From Solirubrobacterales bacterium (GTDB taxonomy: Bacteria > Actinomycetota > Thermoleophilia > Solirubrobacterales > 70-9), in NCBI GenBank assembly GCA_030152505.1, contig JASLJO010000203.1, positions 1-8,509 on the forward strand: a stretch of DNA of 8,509 nt. Reading direction: 5' to 3'. The notes below the pieces were generated by a model. It was not told the origin of the DNA. It did no database searches and saw only the letters and a list, made by a program, of their open reading frames with translations. Position 1 is the stretch's first letter; every line of letters begins with the position of its first letter. The translations under genes were made by a program, and so were the position numbers. Positions 1 to 7,200 of the stretch are shown one piece after another.

Positions 1-1
1 C

Positions 2-1027
2 CCGCTGGATGAGACCGACAAGCGGTTGATGAACCTGCTGCAGTCGAGCTTCCCGCTCGACCCCGAGCCCTTCGCCCTGCTCGCCTCCGAGGCCGAGCTG
101 GAGACCGATGACCTGCTGGCCCGCACCCGCCGCCTGCTCGAGGGCCGGATCATCCGCGAGATCACGCCGATCTTCGACACCCGGGCGCTCGGCTATGAGT
201 CGATGCTGGTCGCCGCGAGGGTCGACGGCGAGCATCCGCAGCGGGCCGCAGCCGCGGTCAACGCCCACCCCGGCGTCTCGCACAATTACCTGCGCACGCA
301 CGACTTCAACCTCTGGTTCACGATCGCCGTGCCACCCGACTCCGAGCTGGGCATGGCCGGCACCCTCGAGGCGCTGATGCGCGAGACCGGCGCCGAGTCG
401 ATGCGCCAGCTCCCCACCCTGACCCTGTTCAAGATCAACATGAACCTGGAGATGGAGAAGGGCACCGAGGCGCTTGCCGCGACGGTCGAGGCGGCGCCGC
501 CGCGTGAGCTCGAGCGCCAGCCCTACGACGAGGACGACATCGCCACGATCCGTGTCCTGCAGGGGCCGATGGAGGCTGTCGAGCGCCCCTACGACGCCGC
601 CGCGGAAGAGCTGGGGATCTCGACCGAGGAGCTGCTCGAGCGGCTGCAGTCGATGGTCGACCGCAAGCTTCTGCGTCGCGTCGCGGCGATCCTCTACCAC
701 CGCCGCGCCGGCTTCTCGGCCAACGGCATGGGCGTCTGGAAGGTGCCCGAGGGGGAGATCCTCGAGACGGGCAGGCGGATGGCCTCGTTCCGTGGCATCT
801 CGCACTGCTACCAGCGACCCACCTACGAGGACTGGCCCTACAGCGTCTTCACCATGGCCCACGGCCGCTCGAAGGAGGAGTGCGACGCGATCCTCGACTC
901 GATCGCCGCCGACTGCGACATGGGCCCCGACGACCGCGCCACGCTGTATTCCTCGACCGAGTACAAGAAGATCCGCCTGCACTACTTCACCGACGACTAC
1001 GAGCGGTGGGAAGCTGAGCATTCGTAA
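2..1027 (+). CDS. ahbAB: Fused AhbA/AhbB-type siroheme decarboxylase (Lrp/AsnC-like), 5' truncated by window edge
   Basis: Predicted to decarboxylate the C12 and C18 acetate groups of siroheme to give 12,18-didecarboxysiroheme, in the cytoplasm, on the alternative heme (or d1 heme) route. Two Lrp/AsnC-like halves lie in tandem. The reading frame is open from base 2, and its first residues (PLDETDKRLMNLLQ) already match a typical AsnC-type N-terminus, so the TTG at 26 and ATG at 29 are internal and the true start is upstream of the window. Counting from the TTG at 26, half one carries SHNYLRTHDFNLWFT (residues 85-99) and half two SHCYQRPTYEDWPY (259-272) followed by a VFTMAHG segment. These His/Tyr/Arg-rich motifs are characteristic of AhbA/AhbB/NirDL-type decarboxylases rather than amino-acid-sensing Lrp regulators. 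The C-terminus (TEYKKIRLHYF) also fits. Ahb subunits are often separate proteins, so this is a fusion. The tail overlaps hemL, which supports a tetrapyrrole role. The alternative, an Lrp/AsnC regulator, is less likely. Confidence 0.88.
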   Translation, partial: PLDETDKRLMNLLQSSFPLDPEPFALLASEAELETDDLLARTRRLLEGRIIREITPIFDTRALGYESMLVAARVDGEHPQRAAAAVNAHPGVSHNYLRTHDFNLWFTIAVPPDSELGMAGTLEALMRETGAESMRQLPTLTLFKINMNLEMEKGTEALAATVEAAPPRELERQPYDEDDIATIRVLQGPMEAVERPYDAAAEELGISTEELLERLQSMVDRKLLRRVAAILYHRRAGFSANGMGVWKVPEGEILETGRRMASFRGISHCYQRPTYEDWPYSVFTMAHGRSKEECDAILDSIAADCDMGPDDRATLYSSTEYKKIRLHYFTDDYERWEAEHS

Positions 1028-2297
1028 CTACGATCGTTCGGCGGAGCTGTACCGGCGGGCGTCGAGGGTGATGCCAGGCGGGGTCAACTCGCCCGTGCGG
1101 GCGATGCGGCAGATCGGCCGCGAGCCGATCTTCGCCGAGCGTGGCGAGGGCTGCGAACTGGTCGACGTCGACGGCAATCGCTACGTCGACTGGGTCTGCT
1201 CCTGGGGCCCGCTGATCCTCGGCCACGCCGACCCCAGGGTGGTCGCCGCGGTGAGCGATGCGGCGGCGCGGGGGACCAGCTATGGCGCCGCGACCGAGGC
1301 CGAGGTCGAGCTGGCCGAAGAGGTCGCCGCAAGGGTGCCCTCGGTGGAGATGCTGCGGATGACCAGCTCGGGCACCGAGGCGGCGATGAGCGCGGTCCGC
1401 CTCGCCCGCGCCGCGACGGGCCGCGAGGTGGTGGTCAAGTTCTCCGGCGCCTACCACGGCCACTCCGACGGCCTGCTCGCCGACGCCGGCTCCGGCCTGG
1501 CGACGCTGGCGATCCCCGCCAGCCCCGGGGTGACGGCGGCGCAGACGGCCGGGACCGTGGTGGTGCCCTGGAACGATCGCGACGCGGTCGCGCGAGCCCT
1601 GGCCGAGCATCCGGTCGCCGCGCTCCTCGCCGAGCCGTTGCCGGCCAACATGGGGGTGGTCCCCGCCGAGGACGGCTTCCTCGCGTTCCTGCGGGCGGCG
1701 ACCCGGGACGCGGGGGCGCTGCTTGTCTTCGACGAGGTGATCAGCGGCTTCCGCGTCGCCCCTGGCGGTGCGCAGCAGCTCTATGCGGTCGAGCCGGACC
1801 TGACCGTGATGGGCAAGGTGCTCGGCGGCGGCCTGCCCGCCGCCGCATTCGGCGGGCCGGCGGCGACGATGGAGCGGATCGCGCCTGCCGGCGACGTCTA
1901 CCAGGCCGGGACGCTCTCCGGCAATCCGCTCGCGGTGGCGGCGGGCCTGGCGACGCTGCGCCAGCTCGACGCGGGTGCCTACGCCCGCTTGGCCGCCCTC
2001 ACCGAGCGACTCGCGGTTGGCCTGCGCGGCCTTGCCGGAGGCCGGCCGCTGCGGGTCGCCTCGGCCCCGGGCCTCCTCACCCTGTTCTTCAGCGCCGAGC
2101 CGGTGGCCGACTTCGCCGCCGCGGCCGCCTGCGACCTCGACGCCCACGCTCGCTTCTGCCGGGCGATGCTCGAGCGCGGCGTCTATCCGCCGCCCTCGCA
2201 GTTCGAGGCCTGGTTCGTCTCGCTTGCCCACGACGACGACGCGATCGACCGCACCCTCGCGGCGGCGGCGGAATCGCTCGAGGAGGCGCTGCGGTGA
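1020..2297 (+). CDS. hemL: Glutamate-1-semialdehyde 2,1-aminomutase (HemL)
   Basis: PLP-dependent cytoplasmic enzyme that converts glutamate-1-semialdehyde to 5-aminolevulinate in the C5 pathway. With the start placed at ATT 1020 the product is 425 aa, close to the usual ~426. Visible signatures are PGGVNSPVR (residues 19-27), SSGTEAAMSAVRLAR (116-130), YHGHSD (145-150), FDEVISGFR (237-245, PLP-ring Asp238), MGKVLGGG with the Schiff-base Lys266, and YQAGTLSGNP (294-303). The domain is complete. The start is uncertain. Between the overlapped decarboxylase sequence and the conserved N-terminus there is no in-frame ATG, GTG or TTG, only CTG 1014 and ATT 1020. GTG 1068 and ATG 1071 lie directly before PGGVNSP and would remove the N-terminal helix. 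ATT 1020 has a weak GGGAAG-like ribosome site (1008-1013) at good spacing. The gene overlaps the upstream stop codon, so translation is probably coupled. The stop overlaps the next gene by 4 bases. Confidence 0.96.
   Translation: MRNYDRSAELYRRASRVMPGGVNSPVRAMRQIGREPIFAERGEGCELVDVDGNRYVDWVCSWGPLILGHADPRVVAAVSDAAARGTSYGAATEAEVELAEEVAARVPSVEMLRMTSSGTEAAMSAVRLARAATGREVVVKFSGAYHGHSDGLLADAGSGLATLAIPASPGVTAAQTAGTVVVPWNDRDAVARALAEHPVAALLAEPLPANMGVVPAEDGFLAFLRAATRDAGALLVFDEVISGFRVAPGGAQQLYAVEPDLTVMGKVLGGGLPAAAFGGPAATMERIAPAGDVYQAGTLSGNPLAVAAGLATLRQLDAGAYARLAALTERLAVGLRGLAGGRPLRVASAPGLLTLFFSAEPVADFAAAAACDLDAHARFCRAMLERGVYPPPSQFEAWFVSLAHDDDAIDRTLAAAAESLEEALR
2281..2286 (+). promoter_or_regulatory. Shine-Dalgarno site for the GTG-started gene after hemL
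   Basis: AGGAGG lies 7 bases before GTG 2294, inside the last codons of hemL. This strong site fixes the start of the downstream small gene even though it overlaps hemL by GTGA. Confidence 0.8.
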
Positions 2298-2695
2298 GCG
2301 ACCCGCTGGGACTGCTGGCGGGGCAGCTGCGCGAGGAGCGCACCCCGATCTCCCCGCACGTCCTCGACCCCGGCCCAGAGCAGGCGTTTGCACCCCCCGA
2401 TGTGCACGCGTCGGTGGTCGAGGCCGTGCGCGAGGGCTATCTGCTCCACTACGGCGAGCCGCGTCTGCTCGCCGGCCATGACGACGATCTGGCCCTGCTC
2501 GCCGGCGACTACCTCTACGCCCTCGGCATCGAGCGCCTGGCCGCGATGGGCGACACCAACGCGGTCCTCGTCCTCGCCGACCTGATCAGCACCTCCGCCC
2601 AGCTCCACACCGAGGGCCGGGCTGACGAAGCTCCAGCTCTCTGGCGGGCCGCACTGCGGGCCATGGGGGCGGCTCATGGCAACGCATCCCGGTAG
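2294..2695 (+). CDS. Small helical protein of unknown function in the hemL operon
   Basis: 133-aa product that I cannot assign. The GTG start overlaps the hemL stop (GTGA) and follows a strong AGGAGG, so it is almost certainly translated and coupled to hemL. No signal peptide or membrane segment is visible, and the protein looks soluble and mostly alpha-helical. The central part (HYGEPRLLAGHDDDLALLAG, continuing DYLYALGIERLAAMGD) faintly recalls the helix around 'GDYLYA' in trans-isoprenyl diphosphate synthases, but the Asp-rich DDxxD catalytic motifs are absent. It would be at most a degenerate or non-catalytic relative, and this is weak inference. The position suggests an accessory role in tetrapyrrole or quinone metabolism. 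The last five codons (GNASR) and the TAG stop lie inside the left arm of a long inverted repeat, so the C-terminus may have been created or altered by insertion of that element. Confidence 0.75.
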   Translation: MSDPLGLLAGQLREERTPISPHVLDPGPEQAFAPPDVHASVVEAVREGYLLHYGEPRLLAGHDDDLALLAGDYLYALGIERLAAMGDTNAVLVLADLISTSAQLHTEGRADEAPALWRAALRAMGAAHGNASR

Positions 2696-2794
2696 GGGTG
2701 AAACGTCTTGTACTTTTTCGTCGAGCGCTTCGGGCGCCAGCTGATTCCGATACACCGAAAAAGTTAAGTGAAACCCCTACCGGGATGCGTTGCC
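2678..2794. repeat. 117-nt nested inverted repeat at the convergent gene junction
   Basis: Perfect 21-nt arms (2678-2698 and 2774-2794, starting GGCAACGCATCCCGG) are separated by 75 nt. Inside is a second perfect 9-nt inverted repeat, ACTTTTTCG (2712-2720) with CGAAAAAGT (2756-2764), extended after a small internal loop by CTT (2707-2709) with AAG (2766-2768). At the tip GCGC (2725-2728) can pair with GCGC (2734-2737) around TTCGG. The whole can fold into a long rod on either strand. It spans the end of the hemL-operon gene and stops 3 bases before the stop codon of the opposing gene. It may be a bidirectional transcription terminator, a palindromic dispersed repeat or MITE-like element with 21-nt terminal repeats, or both. 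No clear target-site duplication is visible (flanks ...CTCAT and GGGTT...), and there is no transposase. Confidence 0.85.
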
Positions 2795-2797
2795 GGG

Positions 2798-3574
2798 TTA
2801 CCTCACAGTGCAATCGCGCACGAGGGTGGTTTCGACATGCTGCCCGCCGGCGAAGCCGAAGTTCGCCTGGGCGAAGGGAAAGACCGCGCCCGGGAAGCCA
2901 TCGGGTGCGGCGCAGCTGGCGCTGACGTAGCTGTGCTTCTGCCCTTCATAGGTGTAGATCCGCCGCAGCCTCATGTCGAAGTGGGTCACATACGCCCATT
3001 TGCGTGCCGGCTTCGGCAGGGTCGTTTTGATCACCGTGCCGAATTCGCCACCGGTTTCGATGATCTTGAAGTTGAGCACGAATGCCGACGGAGGCCTGCG
3101 GCCATAGACCTGGGCGAGCAGGCGGCGATGCCCCCCGGACCGCTTCGCGTGGAAGACGAGCAGCGGGCCCTTGAAGGTGAACGGCTCCTGGCTGGCGAGG
3201 TGAATGCGCACCTGCACGTGGCCGTGGCCGACGATGGCGCTGTGACATATCCGCTTCGCCGCACGGATAGTCGCTGGCTGGATCCTGCGGACCCGGCAGA
3301 TGGGCAGGCCGCGATCGAAGATCTTGCCGGCACGATTGATGCCGATGGAGATCTTCCTCAGCTGCGGTGGCGGATCGGCCCCTTCGGAGGACTTGAAGCT
3401 GCTGTCGACGCTGACCGCCACCGGCGCCAGCGCTTCGCGGGGCAGCGACTGCGGCGAGATGCCACCGTCGAAGTTGACGATCAGGTCACCCTGCTTTTCG
3501 ATCTCCGCCTGGGCAACCGCCGCGACGCCGAGGGCGATGAGCAGGACCGTGGCAACCAGTCCCGTGAGCCGCAT
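2798..3574 (-). CDS. Exported protein of unknown function with four conserved-looking cysteines
   Basis: 258-aa protein with an N-terminal signal peptide (residues 1-23: short basic start, hydrophobic core, AQA before E24) and no other membrane segment, so it should be secreted or released outside the membrane. The mature part looks beta-rich. It has four cysteines (C93, C110, C221, C255), consistent with two disulfides. Landmarks are NFDGGISPQSLPR (34-46), DRGLPICRVRRIQPAT (87-102), PPSAFVLNFK (161-170), WAYVTHFDM (193-201) and SASCAAPDGFPGAVFPF (218-234). I recall proteins with this pattern, often in several copies, from Solirubrobacterales/Thermoleophilia genomes. No function is known to me. 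The ATG follows the stop codon of the upstream secreted-protein gene by one base (TGA-G-ATG), so the two are co-translated. It converges on the hemL operon across the inverted repeat. Confidence 0.88.
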   Translation of the reverse strand: MRLTGLVATVLLIALGVAAVAQAEIEKQGDLIVNFDGGISPQSLPREALAPVAVSVDSSFKSSEGADPPPQLRKISIGINRAGKIFDRGLPICRVRRIQPATIRAAKRICHSAIVGHGHVQVRIHLASQEPFTFKGPLLVFHAKRSGGHRRLLAQVYGRRPPSAFVLNFKIIETGGEFGTVIKTTLPKPARKWAYVTHFDMRLRRIYTYEGQKHSYVSASCAAPDGFPGAVFPFAQANFGFAGGQHVETTLVRDCTVR

Positions 3575-3575
3575 C

Positions 3576-4085
3576 TCAGACGAACCTCGAGGAATCGATC
3601 CGGCATTCCTTGAAGCCGAAGCTGATCACGGTGTTGTTGGCCTTGTTGTTGTTGTCGTTGAGCTTCACCGCCAGTTTCTGGGCCTTGTACTTGTTGCTTG
3701 CCTTCAGCGCCTTGCCGATTCGCAGCAGGTAGTCGCCCTCGCTTTCGAGGTAGCCGATCCATTTGGTCAGCTTGGCCGTGTCGGCGGCGGGTTTCGGCAC
3801 TTTGGCGATCTGGGCCGTCGACCTGTTGAGCACGCCGGATGCGCGGACGAACCGCTTGCCAGCCGGCACGAGCTTGCCCTGCTTGACCTGCTCTTTGACG
3901 CCCTTGAGGATCTTCGAGTTGGACTTGGTGTTGGCGGCGCAGATCGGCTCGACCCTTTCGACGTATTCAGGACGCGTCATTTCTTCGCCTTCCGCGGCCA
4001 GCGCGACAGGGACCAGCGCCAGCAGCCCCACGACCAAGGCGAGGCCGAGCACCGGCAACGGCGACATCTTCGCTGAGCTTCCCAC
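3576..4085 (-). CDS. Small exported helical protein of unknown function
   Basis: 169-aa protein. The signal peptide (residues 1 to about 30) has a hydrophobic core around 9-29 ending VALA, cleaved near A30/A31. The mature part is short, Lys-rich and probably alpha-helical. It starts YVERVEPICAANTKSNSKIL (41-60) and ends FGFKECRIDSSRFV. Its two cysteines, C49 and C161, sit at opposite ends and could form one disulfide closing a helical bundle. The start is GTG 4085, chosen because AGGAGGGA lies 8 bases upstream on this strand. An internal ATG (4065-4067, residue 7) is a weaker choice. The lack of an N-terminal cysteine after the signal argues against a lipoprotein. It is the first gene of a two-gene operon with the exported protein that follows. 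I associate this family too with Thermoleophilia; its function is unknown. Confidence 0.85.
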   Translation of the reverse strand: MGSSAKMSPLPVLGLALVVGLLALVPVALAAEGEEMTRPEYVERVEPICAANTKSNSKILKGVKEQVKQGKLVPAGKRFVRASGVLNRSTAQIAKVPKPAADTAKLTKWIGYLESEGDYLLRIGKALKASNKYKAQKLAVKLNDNNNKANNTVISFGFKECRIDSSRFV

Positions 4086-4093
4086 TAGATCAA

Positions 4094-4101
4094 TCCCTCC
4101 T
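4094..4101 (-). promoter_or_regulatory. Shine-Dalgarno site for the secreted-protein operon
   Basis: On the minus strand this reads AGGAGGGA, 8 bases before the GTG at 4085. It decides the start of the first secreted-protein gene over the internal ATG. Confidence 0.8.
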
Positions 4102-4160
4102 GTTCGCTACTGGCTGGACGGCGACGACGCAATGGCCCCAGCCGATCCCCCTGTTCTCAA

Positions 4161-4194
4161 ACCCTGGTATCAAAAATACACGAGTTCCCAGGGT
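4161..4194. repeat. Small inverted repeat between the transporter and the secreted-protein operon
   Basis: ACCCTGG (4161-4167) pairs with CCAGGGT (4188-4194). Inside, GTAT (4167-4170) and ATAC (4176-4179) form a second short stem around CAAAA. It sits in the 119-nt gap (4086-4204) after the transporter stop codon and before the secreted operon, both on the minus strand. The AT-rich centre reads TATTTTTGATA on the minus strand and could include a promoter -10, which would make this an operator. It could also be a weak transporter terminator, but no U-run follows the stem. I see nothing else definite in this gap. Confidence 0.45.
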
Positions 4195-4204
4195 CCCATG
4201 TCTG

Positions 4205-7200
4205 CTAACCCGCCCGGGAGCCATGAAGATCGATCTCGGGCAAGATTTTCTCCAACGGCTGCGGCAGCCACCAGACCCGGTCCCCGAGCAGCAGCATGAG
4301 CGCGGGCAGGAGGACGATGCGGACGACGGTCGCGTCGAGCAGCACGGCGACGGCCAGGCCGGTGCCGAGCTGGCTCACGGTGGCGATGTCGGCGCCGGCG
4401 AAGGCGACGAAGACCGCCATCATGATCGCCGCGGCCCCGGTGATCACCCGGGCCGTCTTCTCGAGTCCGAAGACGATCGCCTCCCGGTTCGAGGCGTTGT
4501 TCTCGTAGTGCTCCCTCATTCGCATCAGCAGGAAGACGGCATAGTCGATCGAGAGGCCGAAGATGATCCCGAAGATCCCCGCCGCGCCGATCGCGTCGAC
4601 GTAGGTGTGGCCGCCCAGCGGCCAACCCTCCGGGACGTTGAAGAGGAGGGTGAGGACCCCGAAGGCGACGGCGACGGTGACGAGGTTGAGCATCACGGCG
4701 ATCGCGGCGAGCAGCAGGGCGCGCAGGATCACGACCAGGATCAGGAAGGTGGCGAGCGTGATCACGGCGATCATGATCGGGATCCGTTCCGAGATCACGT
4801 TGGTGTAGTCGATCAATTCGGCGGCGGCACCAGCGACCCCGGTGGTGGTGCCCGTAGCCGCCGAGAGGTCGTCCGCATCGTGCTTGAGCCGGTCGTTGAG
4901 CGCGGTCGAGCCGGGCGTGTTGAAGGTGTAGCGGGGGATGACGATCATCTGCGCGGCCTGGCCGTTTTCGAGGTCGACGATCCCGCTGGCGCGCTTGCGG
5001 TCCTTGGCGGGCGCGCCGTCCAGGCTGGAGAGGACGAAGTAGCCCGAGTTGAAGATGCCCGGCGAGTTGCGGCGCAGGCGGTTGACCTTGCGATTGACCT
5101 TGGCCGCGCTGACCGAGACTTCGACGTGGCCCTTGTGCAGTTCGGTCTGCAGCGGATGCGAGCGATGGAATCCTTCCGCGAGCTTTTCTTCGAGCGTGCC
5201 GGCACCGCCGCTCAGCTGCCCGAGCCCGTCGACGAGCCGCGAGGCACCACCCTGGAGCTTGCCAAGGGCGCCGGGCAGCTGGCCGGTTCCTTCCGCGAGC
5301 TTGTGAGCGCCGGCGTGCAGCTTGGTGCTGCCGTCGACGAGCTTCTTCTCGCCGTCGTTCAGGCGCTTGGCGCTGCTATTGACCTTCTGCGCTTCGTTGC
5401 GGGCGATCGACAGCGCGATCACGAGGGCCTTGGCTTCGTGCAGCAGCGGCTCCAGGCTCTGGTCCGCTTCGGCCCGCTGCCCCAGTTCCGCACGCAATTC
5501 CCGGGCGCGTTTCAGGGCGCTTTCCCTGACCACGTGAAGAACCTTGCCGGAGCCGGATTCCACCGCGAACGCCCCGACCTGCGCTTGCTTCTGACCGTCG
5601 GCCAGCCTTTCCGAGCCGTGGTCGATGCGTTCGATGGCGCCCACGGCCTTGCCCGCTTCCGAGCCGAGCCTTGCGATCCCGCCTTCGAGCAGCTCCGCTC
5701 CGGCCCCGGCCCGCCTATTGCCGTTGGCGAGCAGCCCGGCGCCGTCGCTCGCTCTGGAGATCCCCGAGCGCAGCCTGCGCACGGCGCCGGCCGCTTCGCC
5801 CAGTTTTTCCCCCAGCGTCGTCAGCTGTTCGGGATCCGCTTCGCCCCGGCCGGCAAGCAGGTCGTTGCCCGACTTCTGCAGCGGTCGCACCTGCTCGCGG
5901 ATCTGCGCCGGCCCGATCACCGCCTGAACCCCCGGGTCAGCCGCGATCCGGTGCTGCCAGCGGGTCAGCGCGGCGAGTGTCGCGCGTTCGGTGATCGGAC
6001 CCTTTTCGGAGACGGCGACGAGGACGAAGGGGGCTTCCCAGCCGGGGCCGATCGCGTCGGCGATCAGCTCGGCTTCCTTGCGGGCCTGATTGGACGAGGG
6101 CAGCTGCTGGGCGCTCGGCGGGCCGGTCTTCAGGGCGAGCACCGGCGCGGCAAGGACGAGCACGACGAGGCCGATCAGGATCGCCGCGAGCAACGGCCGG
6201 CTAAGGGCGCCGCGGACCAGGGTCATCACTCCCTCGCCGCCGCCGTTGCCGCCGATCCGCCAGCGGTTGACGTTCTGCCCGATCGTCACCAGCAGTGCCG
6301 GCCCGATCAGGGCGGCGACGAGGACGCTGATGCCGGTGACGATTATCGCCGTCCCGGCGAGCGAGAGCAGCAGGTTCCCCGGCATCACGAACAGCGTCAC
6401 CAGCATCGCCAGGAAGAGGGTCGAGCCGGCGAAGGCGATCGTGCGCCCCGCGGTGCGGCGCGTCATCCGGGCCGCCTCCAGCGGCGCGGCTCCGGCATCG
6501 AGCTCCTCGCGGAAGCGCGAGACCATCAGCAGCGCGTAGTCGACCCCCAGCGCCAGGCCCATCATCGAGCAGACGGTCAGGGCGAAGCCGTCGATCGCGA
6601 TCCAGTTGGCCGCGATCGCCAGCATCCCACGCGAGGTGATCACGGCCACCCCGCCGAAGGCGAGCGGGATCGCCGCCGCGACCGGCGAGCGGAAGACGAG
6701 CAGCAGCACGAGCAGCAGGAAGGGGATGGCGACCAGCTCGGCCACGTCGGTCGAGTGGACGGCCTCGTCGATCAGCGCACGCGAAAGGCTGGCGTAGCCG
6801 GTCTCGGCGGCGCTGACCGGCGGCTTGATCTTTTCTTCGAGGGTGCGGTCGAGATAGGGGACCGTCGTCTTCACCGCTTCGTCGGCGCTGACATGGAAGT
6901 CGACCAGGATCAGCGCCTTGCGCGGGCCCGGGCGCAGATTGCCGACGCTGCCCTTGTCCCAGGGGGAGACGGTCGAGACGTCGGGGTCGGTGCGCAGCTC
7001 GCGGATCAACGCCGGGCCCTGCCGATCGAGCTCTCGCGCCGGGCCCTGCAGCAGGATGGCGAAGGGGGCCGTGTCGCCGAAGTAGCGGTGCACCAGCTCG
7101 CTGGCCTGGCCCGAGTCGGTGCCGGGGACGTTGAGCGACGTCGGCCGCAGCTCGCCCTCGACTCCCTGGCCGATCACGGCAAGGATCGCTATCGCGGCCA

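Noticed and set aside
474..1019. Upstream in-frame extension of hemL to ATG 474
   Set aside because: The frame is merely open through the decarboxylase gene. The residues are Arg/Ser/Thr-rich noise and do not belong to HemL.
26..1027. Calling the first gene an Lrp/AsnC transcriptional regulator
   Set aside because: Both halves carry the decarboxylase-type motifs (SHNYLR..FNLWFT and SHCYQRP..DWPY), and the gene overlaps hemL.
987..2393. 468-codon open frame on the - strand over hemL
   Set aside because: Antisense shadow of hemL; Arg/Gly-rich with no recognisable domain.
2678..2794. Calling the long inverted repeat an ordinary intrinsic terminator
   Set aside because: Arms are far longer than usual, the loop is 75 nt, and no T-run follows the outer stem on either strand, so it is recorded as a repeat with terminator function only possible.
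2768..3613. 281-codon + strand frame over the exported protein gene
   Set aside because: Antisense to a gene with a signal peptide, paired cysteines and coupled start; the + product has no features.
3300..4299. Overlapping + strand frames over the secreted-protein operon and its upstream gap
   Set aside because: Antisense to genes with good ribosome sites and signal peptides; no start signals or domains of their own.
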